Source: Bidens hawaiensis
Lineage: Eukaryota > Streptophyta > Magnoliopsida > Asterales > Asteraceae
Assembly: GCA_021521415.1 (NCBI GenBank)
Contig: JAIQDT010000229.1
Coordinates: 992,001-1,056,000 of the forward strand
Direction: 5' to 3'
DNA length: 64,000 nt
In this document: positions 34,974 through 46,109 of the stretch, piece after piece
Layout of the letters: every line of letters starts with the position of its first letter
Position numbering within the stretch: the stretch's first letter is position 1
The notes under the pieces: model-generated
Database searches by the model: none
The model's input: the letters and a program-made list of their open reading frames with translations, nothing else
What the model was told of the DNA's origin: nothing
Made by a program: the position numbers and the translations under genes

Positions 34974-35876
34974 TTCTTTATAGAAATCATAATCAAAATT
35001 TTTTAAAACAACTTCCATGTGTAATCTAATTAACAAAAATATTTAATTTGTAACTAATTTAAATACGGGTTTCATTATTATTAATTTTGCAGTAATTTAG
35101 GATATAACTTGTTGTATTGTTTGAATTTATAAATAATTTGAGGCGTTGCATTCATAGGTTTGGGCATTTTACGAGTTCCAAATTGCTTTGGATAACACAA
35201 ACACCATCAAGGTATGCTTTCTTCAACTATGTTCATATAGAGTTTTACTTTTTATTAATTAATTTCCTTATCACTAATTGTATATGTTTTTTTTCTAATG
35301 TATCTATGTTTTGAATCTACATAATGTTTATTTTTGTTGTATTTTAGACTTTTAGTTGTTGTGTATGAGATATGACATTTTGGATCTTGATTTCATTAGA
35401 TAATTAAGTTTTTAATTAATATGTGTTTTTTGTTCTCATGTTATAAATTATAAAAATATTTTAACTTTTTATTTATCTCTGTTAGTCTTTATATGCTTTT
35501 GTATTTGAATTAAAATAACAATTTAATGTCTCATAATTTATGTAAAAGTATCCTTTTTTATATAAGGGATAATTTCATAAAATAGTAACCAACTTTTGAA
35601 ACTGTCCCAATTAGGTCACTCATCAAATAATTTGTTCTAGTTATGTCATTAAAATTTAGTTTTATGTGTCAATTATTGATATTTAACCTAAATAGCAGGT
35701 CATCCATTCCATATCACCTTTAATTCAAGTTTTTTTTTTATTTTAATAATTTGAAATTGGAAAACATTTTTATAAAAATTGTGAAAAAAATAGCAGAAAT
35801 TACAAAATATTTCATATTTTTATAAAAGGAGTAAAGTAATTAGAATATTATTTATACCTTATTTTTATATTTAATA
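34974..35876. other. AT-rich DNA between two Helitrons, nothing recognised
   Basis: Short open stretches around 35117-35314 contain no recognised motif. Confidence 0.35.
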
Positions 35877-36827
35877 TCTATAATATATATAAACGAAAAC
35901 CCTAAAATCCTACGTGTCGCGATGTGGTCGCTCCCCCTTTTTATGGAAGCCACCAGATTTCTTGATTTTTAAATGGAGGCATTGATTTAACCCAAATTCA
36001 TGGGTATGGATCTTACCAAAACCAGATAGCTCTTAAACGAATTATAACATCTCATTAAATTAAAAACTAATCTTACCAATTATTTGATATGAAAATCCTA
36101 TAAAATAGGGATATACTAAAATATAATATCCAATTTAAAAGAAAAATATATTATTTATAATTAATAAACAATTTTATAGTAAAAAACATAAGCGGGTCAT
36201 GGGTCACCAAATCCAGATAGCTTTTAAAGGGTTATAACATATTATTTATTTATGAAACCCTTTCATCATCAAACCTAAGTATATTATTAACTTTCTTACA
36301 ATAAAGAAAATTAAAATCCAAAAAATAAATATTAAAAAACGAAAAATGTAAAACAACCATTCTCTCAAGCCATCAGATTGCTTTATTTGTAAATGAAGGT
36401 TTCTCACGCATTTGATCCGAATTCACGGGTAAAGGTCTCACCAAACCCAAATAGCTCTTAAACGGGTTATAACATCTCATTATATTAAAAAATAATCTCA
36501 TCAAATATTTGATATGAAAATCCTATAAAATAGGAATATACTAAAAATTAATATCCTATTTTATTTAAAAAAAGATATTATTTATAATTAAGAAACAATT
36601 TTATAATAAAGAAAATAAACGGGTAATGGGTATTACCAAACCCAGATAGCTTTTAAACCAGATTATAACATATCATTTATTTGTGAAACCATTTCATTAT
36701 CAAACCTCAAGTATATTAATTATTAACTTTCTTATAATAAATAAAATTAAAATCCAAATATACATATATAAATATTAAAAACGAATAATGTAAAACAACC
36801 CCCGTAATACGGGGGGATAAAATCTAG
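35877..36827 (+). mobile_element. Non-autonomous Helitron, 951 bp
   Basis: It starts TCTATAATATATATAAACG after an A. It ends with the hairpin CCCCCGTAATACGGGGG (36799-36815), then ATAAAATCTAG and a T. These are textbook Helitron ends. The interior is an old direct duplication (blocks around 35990-36230 and 36420-36680 share CCAGATAGCT and ATTTGATATGAAAATCCTAT). No coding capacity. Confidence 0.9.
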
Positions 36828-36878
<51 letters not shown>

Positions 36879-36886
36879 CATATACT
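36828..36886. repeat. (TA)n and TATG microsatellite
   Basis: A run of TA repeats (36830-36866) followed by TATGTATGTACATATA. It separates the Helitron from the CACTA-like left end; a similar TA run follows the right end at 45397. Confidence 0.85.
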
Positions 36887-37212
36887 ACTAGAAAAGAGTA
36901 ATGTTACTTACAAAATTTTCCAACGCATTCCCTACGAATGCCATTTCATACACTTTTCTAACGAAATTCTTACGAAAAAAGAAAACCCTAAATTTGCAAC
37001 AAATTTGTTACAAGATAGTGACAATAGAATTGTGTTGGAATTGCGTAGCAAATATTCCAACAGAATTCCAACAAAAATAATAGTTGCACGCTTTTGTTTA
37101 ACATTTTCGTAAGAAATGCGTAACAAAGAAACAAAATAAATAAATAATAAACTCCATTGAAAATGCGTAGAAAGTATTCAAGGGGTGGGTTCCTTATTAA
37201 CCTATATTTATA

Positions 37213-38476
37213 TCTACCTAGTCTAATAAAGTAAAATAAGTGAGGACACTTGTCATGTTTTGGTTAATTCTTACAATTTTTTCCCTTCAAATCTAATATA
37301 CCCTAATATATGTAATAAATCAATAATTATTCACTTTCTTTTTACACTATATTTATATAATATCTATATATTTTTATAAATATAAATATTAACATATTAT
37401 TTTACTATATATTTCAAATACTTGGTGAATTCCAAAAATCAACAACAAATCATGTTTCTCAAATGAAAAATTGTTTTGGGTTTTTTGTGGAAGTTAAATT
37501 TGATTTTATGGGTCAAAAGTGGGTAAATAGATTGTTTGGTACAAGTTAACTACATTTAGGTCAAAATTTGTTACGAGTCAAAAATGAAAATTTTGAGTAT
37601 TTTTAAAAGTTTGAGAATGCAAAATAGATTTATCGTCAAATTTGTTATGGGTTCAAAGTGTTGACTTTAAAATGTCAAAAGTATGAAAGTTAGAATTTTA
37701 AACATGATTCGGGTTTCAAGTTTATTTTTAAGGGCATTTTTTGAAATAATCAAAAGGTTCGGGATTTGGCAAATTGACTATTTTTCCGACATGCCACCCC
37801 CATGCCTATCAATACTTCTAACTTTTATCAAATTTCAAATATTTATATATGTCAACATTAATTTTTCCTTCAATGGTGATTAGAACGTTGTATGGGAAGC
37901 ATGTCATGCAAAACTATATGCTTAAATGAAACATAATATTCACAAAATTGAATGGGTTAACATGTTATTTTTTATGTTGTCATTATGACAAAGTCGAGAA
38001 GCCCTTTGAAACTTATCAGCATCTTTTTTATGGTGTAGCTCAGAAAAACATAGTTCTTGAAGAACATCCATTGTTACAATTTAATATCCTACTTTCCTTT
38101 GATGAGTGGTAAATTGATAAATATATCAATAAAGGTAACGCCTATTTTATATTTAGGTTGGGTGGTTAGAACTACTATCGTATGAGAAGTCTTATTTTCG
38201 AAATTGGTTCATAACCAAAATTCTTTCAATTATACATATATGACACCGAGAATGAATTTTTCAATAGAAAGAAGCATTATCGGGTACGATTTTGCACGGA
38301 CAATTTTTTATTAAGTTCATTAAAAAAAACCATTGTGGGACATAAATAAAATCAATTTATGTACACATTGTATAGATACAAGCATAGATGTAATACATTT
38401 TTTTCATATACGCTATGTAATTATTTGTTTTACTTATAATTTTATAATTTGAATTATACACGGGATCTAAAACTAG
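37213..38476 (+). mobile_element. Helitron, 1264 bp, with Rep-region remnant
   Basis: It begins TCTACCTAGTCTAATAAAG after an A and ends ACACGGGATCTAAAACTAG followed by T. The left arm of the terminal hairpin has decayed. It lies inside the CACTA-like element, so it inserted there. Confidence 0.7.
37987..38320 (+). pseudogene. Helitron Rep/helicase N-terminal region remnant
   Basis: One frame reads DKVEKPFETYQHLFYGVAQ...LLSFDEW and, after a stop, YFIFRLGG, stop, NYYRMRSLIFEIGS, stop, PKFFQLYIYDTENEFFNR. The last block (QLYIYDTENE) is a strong marker of the region upstream of the Rep domain in plant Helitrons. At least three in-frame stops make it dead. Confidence 0.75.
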
Positions 38477-39644
38477 TTTATAATATAGTAACTGTTTAAT
38501 TTATAAGTGAGCTATTTTTATTATTAATAATTGTAGAAGTATAAATTTGGGAGCATATTTACTGTTTTTCTAATCACAATAAAATTGTTGATAATAACAA
38601 TATAGAACTGGTGAAATGATTGATGATAATAATTAACTAACTTTATTGAATTAAAAGTATTTATGTATTTGTTGAAAGCCGAGAATTTCAACAAACATGT
38701 CTAAAAAGGTATTAAAAAAAATAAAAGGCCACGCAGGAAATCGAGCTAGCCTTACCACTCTACCACAATAAATAAGTTACTTAAGTGTTATTTTCATAAT
38801 TAGTTTTGTTCAATTAAGCAATTTTAGTAACGTTTTTGAATTCATTGCAATTAAATACCTGACATTTCAAAAACATGTCATTTTAGTATGTTTTTTTTTC
38901 TAACCATATCTATTTTGTCCATTAAGTAAGGGGTAAATTGGTAATTTCGTTTATTTTATTTATTTTCACTATTAAGTGTCATTTTCATACTCGTTATTTG
39001 TTCAATTACGCAACTTTAATACCTTTTTTGAATTTATTGCAACTAAATACTTGAATTAGTTTTGGATACATAAGGAAACCAAAAGAGCCTTTACATATTA
39101 CAATTACAAGGTCATCTCTAACCCTACCCTTCTCATCGATCCTTCAAACCCTAACCATTGTTCATTGCCAAGTTCAATGAACTATGATATGGTGCTTTGC
39201 TCATGTGGTTCGTCAACCATCGTTCCAACATCTTGAACCTGGCGGAACGACCAATCACTGGCGCCCCATTTACCCATGAACAACATGCTCCCTCTCTCCC
39301 CTACACACACAAGCATCTCACTCTCTCCTCTCCTTTTTTCAAGTTGTAGTACCTTGAATCGTTACCCGCAAAAGGAGTTGAGGTGGTGATGTTCCTGCTC
39401 CACTTGGGGTACCCGATGGCACTACCCGCAGCCCACCCCCGTCACCCTTTGTGTTGCAATTTTTTAACCTAAAGGCAACCTTTATTTTAAAATGTTGCAT
39501 AAGATCTACAAGGACTAGTAAGGTGTTGTATGTTTTTTCACAGGTAAATTGGCCGTAATTTGCGGACCACATCTGTAGAAATTTATAGAAGAAGACTGTT
39601 TGTTTTTTTAATATATGTAGACTGCTAAAATAATTTGGTAGTGG
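38477..39644. other. AT-rich interior of the CACTA-like element
   Basis: It contains a tRNA-like patch on the minus strand near 38730-38765 (TGGTAGAGTGGTAAGGCTAG, then CTCGATTTCC), probably a SINE scrap, and an imperfect direct repeat of about 90 bp (38775-38870 and 38973-39055). No gene. Confidence 0.4.
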
Positions 39645-40060
39645 TGCACGAACAATGGTAGTGGGTGGTGGTGGATGTTGATAGTGGTAGTGGACGGTGG
39701 TGGTGGATGATGGTGGACGGTGGTGGAAGGTGGTGGTGGTGATGGACGCTGGTGGTAGACTGGACTTGGGGGTTGTGGTGGTGGTAGACTGGACCGGGAG
39801 GTTATGGTGGTGGTGGACAGTGGTGATGATGGACGGTGGTGGTGATAGACTAGACGGGGAGGTTGTGGTGGTGGTGGACAGTGGTGATGATGGACGGTGG
39901 TGGTGGTAGACTAGACTGGGAGGTTGTGGTGGTGGTGGACAGTGGTGATGATGGACGATGGTGGTGGTGGTGGTAGAAGGCGATGGTGGTGGCAGGCGGT
40001 GTGTGGTGGGCGATCGTGGTGGACGATGGTGGTGGGTGATGGTGTTTTAACACTCTACAA
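39645..40060 (+). repeat. GGT-rich minisatellite
   Basis: The plus strand is almost all GGTGGTGG, GGTGGAC and GATGG words. A longer unit (GGTTGTGGTGGTGGTGGACA, then GTGGTGATGATGGACGGTGG) recurs at about 39800, 39860 and 39920. Open frames through it are repeat translation. Confidence 0.85.
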
Positions 40061-40499
40061 ACCTTAGAAGATCTTAGGAGTGGATGAGCTATGTTACCAC
40101 CAAACAGAGTTCGCGCATATGTTTTTTAATGAAACGTCTTCGAAAAAACAAAAAGTATGTAGATGGCAGTGTCTGCGAATGGTCTGCGCGGCGCAAGCAA
40201 AAGAGCTTGCATGAATCTTTTTTAGAAAAACAAATAACATCTAAGACTCGTTTTCATGACATAACCCTGTAAAACACTACTTGGACGTGACCTATCTTAT
40301 TATGGCGTATTAAGACTTAAGAATCAATGAGGGCGAGTAAAATAAATGAATAATAACCTAAACCGAACTCTTAACAAACAAAATTAACAGAAACTGAATC
40401 ATAACTAAGATGATTATGGTTAAGTGAATATCATTCATTCTCTCTAAAATACCTCAAATTCATTCAATCAACCTCACTTGTTTTTTTTCATTCCATACC
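40061..40499. other. Spacer between the two triplet-repeat tracts
   Basis: No exon or repeat recognised. Confidence 0.35.
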
Positions 40500-40760
40500 T
40501 TTTTTCACCCCACTACCCTCCCACCCTTACGATCGACTACCACTGACGCTGTCGCGGCCACCGACCACCACCACCGCCTCACACTGTCATCGCCAGTCAT
40601 CCACCACCGCCGTGTATACCCACCACTGCCACAACCCTGACCCTTCCACTACCATTGCCCACCACCCACCACCGACATCGACCACCTCCAACCACAATCA
40701 CCGACCGCCTCCCGTCACAACCACCACCCACCATCACCCCCCCACCATCACCATCAGTTG
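40500..40760. repeat. CCA-rich tract, opposite strand sense to 39645-40060
   Basis: ACCACC, CCACCACCGCC and CCATCACC words dominate. It is the strand complement in composition of the GGT tract 440 bp to its left. Confidence 0.75.
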
Positions 40761-40944
40761 TATTTTATTTGTTCATTTTTCCTGTATATCTAACAACATA
40801 AAGTAATAAATCATTTTAGTCATAGTTTTCTACATGGCAATTTTTTTTTGTTGACAAATCTGCTAAAAAATTATTGTTAGAAATAATTCTAAAGATCTAA
40901 TTTATTGTTTTTTTTTATGTAATTTTTTTTGGAATGACCAACTA

Positions 40945-41230
40945 AGTAATGCCCCCATTGGTTAAAGGTAGCCCGAGCCGGCTACGAGTCCGGACGGACG
41001 GAGCCCCTAGCGGTCCATCAATTGAGGGATTCACCGGATAAAACCCGACCCCCACGCCCACCAAACGGTATGACAGCGAGGAGCCGGTAAAACCGAGTGA
41101 GATCAGGACTCGAACCCTTGCAAGCCAGGGTCATCCCTCATATCTCCTGTATAAATTGATGATAGTGAGGTTTGAACCCCCTACCTCTTACTAATAAAAC
41201 GAGTGCTCCGCCGTTGAATCACATTCAATG
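40945..41230 (-). mobile_element. tRNA-derived SINE (RNA polymerase III promoter boxes)
   Basis: On the minus strand there are two B-box-like sequences: GGGTTCAAACCTC near 41180 and GGGTTCGAGTCC near 41110, the latter a perfect GGTTCGANTCC match. Upstream of the first is an A-box-like GGCGGAGCACTCG. GC-rich body in AT-rich surroundings. Boundaries are approximate. Confidence 0.55.
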
Positions 41231-43484
41231 TGTAATGCTTCAAATTAATTTAGTTTTATCTCACCCCTAGATTAAACTCCCCTAAAAATTTCTCTTAATT
41301 TTCACCAATAATCTGTTTTTTCCTGATTATCTTAAATTTCCCCCCTAATCCTTTTCAAATCCTCTCAAAATTGAAAAGGCGAAGTAGTGGGTTTCATATA
41401 CTTTGACCGATCCCGATCGGACACGTCCTCAAAAGTTCCAACATTTCTCGCTCGCATATACTTATTGCTGTTACGGAATAATCTAATCGAAAGTAGAGCC
41501 AATTTCTCTTGTCATTTTCCATTAATGCATACTTATGGTGGAAAATCAGCTACTTCATGATAAATAAAAACGATGGTGTTGGTATGGCTTGTTTGTTTGC
41601 TATTTTTCAATTTTGTGTGTCGATATATATGTAGTTTATGTATTTTTCAATGGTGTTGGTATGGCTTGTTTGGTATGGCTAGTTAAAATGCAATTATTCG
41701 GGCAAAAGGAGGCTGCAGAATTTGAAGACTATTTTTATCAATAATATAGGAGGAATATAATATTAATGACCTGGTTACATCTGTTATAAATCACAGCTTA
41801 AATTCACCATTCATAATTAACTGTTGAAATCTTGTTATTATGCATTATTTTTATTATATAATACTTTTTACTCACTATAGAGTTGGAGCTTGGAAGGAGA
41901 CAAAGGCGTGCCGGTGCTGGTAATGGGGACTATATATCTCGGCACCCATTTGAATCTATGGGATTTGACAAGCGTCGTATCCACTTGTTAAACTAATCAT
42001 ATTTATTAATTTTAGTGAAAAACATTGTGATGGAAAAAACTATTATTTTGTACTTAATAGTTATTATATTACTCATGTTTATGTAGGAGAAAAAACATGG
42101 CTGCGAAATTAGCTGGTTGGAAGTGTTATTTGATACCCACCTTATCAAAGAATGCAAAACAAGATTTTCGGCAGGAGAGCTTGACATGAATGAGTGGGAA
42201 GGGTTTGAGTTTTGTACAAACGATCAAAAGATATATATGCAAATTAATTATCTTTTTTCATTCGTATATGATTAGTTCAGTAACGATTACAATGTTTTGA
42301 TGAATTGTAAGCAGAGTACATGAGGAGTATGATTGAGTTTTACGACTTTGATCTCAGTCAGCATCCATCGGGTGATCCCAGTGTGTGGGCGACGGTGCCG
42401 GCACCAGGAGGAAGTACAAACTGGATATTTGGGATATGATCTTCGGATCCCAGTTTCATGGTGACCGGGACAACATCTGTATCTTGAAGGTCTAGATCAT
42501 ATTTTGATGTCCGATGGTTGCAAAAACGGGTATTGTTATTAATAGGTTTATCATTGTCATTATAATTACTAGGGTATAAATATTAGGATATGTTTGGACC
42601 GAGAACTGGTGTCCACAGCGGTCTAGTTAGGCTTATATTACCCGTTTTTAGATAAACTAGGGGGTTGGGTAGGATTGGGTCGATCGGGAATCAGTAATCC
42701 GTTTGAACCGACTTCTTTGGGGACATAATGTTAATGTAAAACCAAACTTACCATCTGTACTATGGAATTGCTAGTTCATTACTTTTGTAGGTTAATTACA
42801 TACATACTTAGTAATAAAAGATATTAACTTTAAATTAAGTATATTGAAGTTGTAGGTTGGGTAGTTGACTATGGGCTATATGCTTACACAAATTTCAACA
42901 TTGGTATATGCTTACAGAAGATTAATTTGCTAATATAGGTTACAGTAATCAAATGCAGGTGCTGACTATGGATTGTTTTGTTGTTTCATTACTGATATTT
43001 TTTGATTGTGAAGTGTTTTGTATTATGATACTCTAAAGTGAGTACAAACTCTTGATAGATAACTGGGTCAACTTTGGATATAGGCTTTAGAATAAAGTAT
43101 TTTAGGCATTTAATAAATTGTTGGTTCATTAATGAAGTATGGTTTTTAATTATGTATTGATTGTTTATTAATAATTATTATACATGTGTTAAATTTTTAG
43201 GTACAAGAAGGACGAGCACATATGGAAATCAATTGGAAATAAACGGAGGGTAAAAGAAAACTTGGAACAACGATTGAAAGAAACAGAAAATGAGCGTATA
43301 GAAAATGAAGAAAGGATACACAAATTTGAAGAGTTTATAAGAAAATTTCAATCTCCTGTTTTGATTTTGCAATCAAGCCCTCTTAAGACTAGATTAGGCC
43401 GAATCCAACATGCATATATTTTACATACTTATATAGATATAGAAAATTTTAAATAAAAACTCGAAGACTAAACAACTCAAATCT
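41231..43484 (+). other. Interior DNA with unrecognised exon-like pieces
   Basis: Three open stretches have better codon composition than their surroundings: 41880-41995 (ELELGRRQRRAGAG...), 42090-42230 (CEISWLEVLFDTH..., GELDMNEWEGFEF) and 42310-42440 (EYMRSMIEFYDFDLSQHPSG). They could be a captured or decayed gene, or transposon protein. I cannot name it. A charged coiled-coil-like stretch (LKETENERIENEER) at 43262-43350 may be the end of a transposon protein. Confidence 0.3.
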
Positions 43485-44852
43485 TTCTATTTTTGTATTG
43501 GATCTACAATGAATCCTATGGATCCGTAGGATTAGGATATTCTTTTAGATCCTACAGTTTCCTTGGATCGAGACAGGTATCACAACTCTTTCTACCCATT
43601 CTGCATATTGTCCTTTTTGTTCCATATTCGTGTTGTCATAGAAACTTAACTTATTATTAGTTATTAGATGAGATTTTAAGAAAAAATTGTTCGTAGGTTT
43701 GTTGAGAGAACAAATCCTTTTTTCAATACTCACACTTCTTATTAGCTAATAATTCTAGTGATTGTATTTATATGCTTATTTCTGGAAATACAATATTCAA
43801 ATTCAAATAAATGATTTTTCGTCGAATGACTATTGATCTATTGTATTTTCATGCAAATATGGAGCAATAAAACTATATGAAAAGATGTTGGTTCAATTCG
43901 ATCTTATTTAAGGAGTTTGAACACAGATGCAGGCTAAGTAAATCAAAGGGTGGTCTTGGTCCTATTGAAATTGAAAATGCCAGCGAAAGTCAAGATCCGA
44001 ATATAAATGATACGGATATAAACATTCAGAGTTGGAGTGGTCATAACAATTACAGTAATGTTGATCTTTCTTTTGGCGTTAAGGACATTCGGAATTTCAT
44101 CTCTGATGATACTTTTTTAGTTAAAGAGAATAATGTGGACATTTATTCTATATATTTTGATATTGAAAATCAAATTTTTGAGATTGACAATGATCCTTAT
44201 TTTTGTAGTGAACTAGCAAGTTCTTTTTATCGGAATTCTAGTTATCTGAATAATGGATCTAAGAGTAAGAATACCGACAATGATCCTTCCATGAATGATA
44301 CTCAGTATACTTGGAATAATCACATGAATAGTTGCATGACAGTTATCTTTAGTCTCAAATCTGTATTGATAGTTACACTGTAAGTGGTAATGACAATTCC
44401 AGTCATAATTACATTTTCCAGTTCCATTTGTGATGAAAGTGGAAATAGTAGTAAAAACGCAGATGCCAGAATGTGTGATCAAATTATACAAGAAAGTTCT
44501 ATTGATCTGGAAAGTTCTACTGATCTAGAAAGTTCTACTGATCTGGATGTAACTCAAAAATACAAGCATTTGTGGGTTCAATGCGAAAAATGTTATGGAT
44601 TAAATTATAAGAAATTTTTTAAATAAAAAATGAATCTTCGTGAACAATGTGGATATCATTTGAAAATGAGTAGTTCAGATAGAATCAAACTTTCGATCGA
44701 TCCGGGTACTTGGGAGCCTATGGATGAAGACATGGTCTCTCTGGATCCCATTGAATTTCATTCGGAGGAGGAGCCTTATAAAAATCGGATAGACTCTTAT
44801 CAAAGAAAGACAAGATTAACCAAGGCTGTTCAAACAGGCATAGGGCAACTAT
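43485..44852 (+). other. Nuclear plastid DNA insertion (rbcL-accD spacer and 5' accD)
   Basis: About 390 bp of AT-rich sequence of the kind found between plastid rbcL and accD (TTTTTGTATTGGATCTACAAT, CCTACAGTTTCCTTGGATCG) leads straight into an accD-like reading frame with the plastid arrangement. The copy stops abruptly inside accD at about 44852. The left border is approximate. Many differences from a working gene show that it is not recent. Confidence 0.8.
43877..44852 (+). pseudogene. accD: Plastid-derived accD fragment (acetyl-CoA carboxylase beta subunit)
   Basis: Plastid accD makes the carboxyltransferase beta subunit of acetyl-CoA carboxylase, for fatty acid synthesis in chloroplasts. 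The frame opens at 43877 with KRCWFNS, EFEHRCRLSKS, then IQSWSGHNNYSNVD and DIRNFISDDTFLVKENN. A frameshift near 44340 is followed by [16 protein letters not shown] (first half of the zinc finger), a TAA where Ser is expected at 44624-44629, then [15 protein letters not shown] (second half) and [21 protein letters not shown]. The catalytic domain is missing after TGIGQL. An 18-bp unit encoding ESSTDL is tandemly repeated about three times at 44490-44545. It is non-functional. Confidence 0.9.
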
Positions 44853-44984
44853 ATTGAGAACCTTTTAATTTAAATTATCATATTTGTGGTTGAAGTGTAA
44901 AACATGTTCTTAATTATATATAATTTTCTATATTTTTAGCAGAAAAGATCTTGATTTTTGTTCTTTTCTTTTTTGGAATTTGTT

Positions 44985-45390
44985 TTGAAATGTGTAGAAA
45001 ATAAAAATTAATATTATATGTATATTGGAAATGCATAGAAAGTAAAAAAAAATTTAAATTAAAAATAATTAGATGCGTTGGAAATACGTAAGAAAATAAA
45101 AAAACAAAGTATTTAAATGCGTTAGAAATGTGTAAGAAATTATATTATTATACGTAGGAAGTGCGTAGGAAAGTGAAAATACAAGTTTTAATTATTTGTG
45201 TTACAAATGCGTTGGAAACTTCCAACAACATATTTTTGTAGGTAATGTGTTGAAAAATGTGTTGGAAATGTGTAGAAAAAATTTTCCAATGACCCTTTTT
45301 CCCACACACACATTTTTGTTGGAAATGTGTTGGAAACGATGATTTCCTACGTATTTCCAACGGAAACTGACGTAGGAAAGCAATCAGTTT
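44985..45390. repeat. Right subterminal repeat region of the CACTA-like element
   Basis: More than ten copies of a GGAAATGCGTAGGAAA-type word (GCGTTGGAAAT, GTGTAGAAA, GTGTTGGAAATG) lie in 400 bp. The complements (CCAACGCATTCC, GAATGCC) lie at 36910-36960 on the left end. Confidence 0.7.
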
Positions 45391-45394
45391 TCTA

Positions 45395-45436
<42 letters not shown>

Positions 45437-45438
<2 letters not shown>

Positions 45439-45766
45439 GAGGGATTTTTTGAGAATCATGTTGAGTTGTAAGAACTTAAGAACTTGATTATAGGCCACAC
45501 ATTTAATTAAATTGATTGAAATATGTGGTTAAGATTAAATCTGGCAAAAAAGTCAAAATAGGAGAGAGAATAAAGATGTAAGTGGTTACACTAACTTTTA
45601 CGTCCGTTACACATGTGTAAAAAGTCGACTCGGTGCGTAAAAAATTCTGTAATTTTTTTTACATGTATGTAACCTACATGTATTATGCATGTGTAAAAAA
45701 AAAATCGTTACGCTGAGTTCTTTCGAGTTCTTAAAACTCAAAGGGGTTCTCATTTGAAATCTCCCC
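45437..45766. mobile_element. MITE inserted in a TA tract
   Basis: The left GGGAGGGATTTTTTGAGAA and right TTCTCATTTGAAATCTCCCC are imperfect inverted repeats. TA repeats flank it on both sides (45397-45436 and 45767-45791). Internal palindromes ACACATGTGT and CATGTATG are present. No coding capacity. Confidence 0.7.
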
Positions 45767-45791
45767 TATATATATATATATATATATATAT

Positions 45792-46109
45792 GGTAAAGTT
45801 AAAATGAAAACCCGCGAAAACCCGCGAAAACCCTATATAACATCGTTTTTTTTTATTACATGTAATATATATTGTAACATTTAATATAAAACATTAAAAC
45901 ATAAAAAAAAATGTTTTGCTATTTTTTAATATTTTTTTACTAATTTTTATGTATGTTTTCAGGAGAGAGAAAAATTTATATTTATATTTACATTTTTTAT
46001 TCACTTTAATTGTGGACCACAAGATTTAAATATTAATTAAAAACATGTGGTTGAGAATGAGTTTCAAAAGTTTTCACAACTCAACTGGGTTTTCATTTTA
46101 TACTTAGCC
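45792..46109. mobile_element. Second MITE in the same TA-rich site
   Basis: GGTAAAGTTAAAATGAAAACCC and GGGTTTTCATTTTATACTTAGCC face each other (each quoted in part). TA repeats occur on both sides, with a TA/CA microsatellite at 46112-46140. Only 25 bp separates it from the previous MITE. Confidence 0.7.

Larger units (their letters stand above)
36887..45396. mobile_element. CACTA-like (En/Spm) element of about 8.5 kb, degenerate
   Basis: The left end ACTAGAAAAG and right end CTTTTCTAGT-type sequence (TTTTCTAGT to 45396) are inverted. Both subterminal regions (36905-37180 and 44985-45390) are packed with GCGTAGGAAA/GCGTTGGAAAT-type words in opposite orientations, as expected for transposase-binding repeats of CACTA elements. 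The leading C of CACTA is not preserved and TA tracts hide the 3-bp duplication. No intact transposase is found. Internally it holds a Helitron, GGT/CCA repeat tracts, a SINE, unrecognised exon-like pieces and plastid DNA. Whether all 8.5 kb moved as one unit is inference. Confidence 0.6.

Noticed and set aside
39697..40053. Overlapping frames on both strands encoding Val/Asp- or His/Pro-rich peptides
   Set aside because: They are translations of the GGT-rich minisatellite.
45148..45498. 116-codon frame spanning the TA tract
   Set aside because: It is made of CACTA subterminal repeats and (TA)n read as Tyr-Ile repeats.
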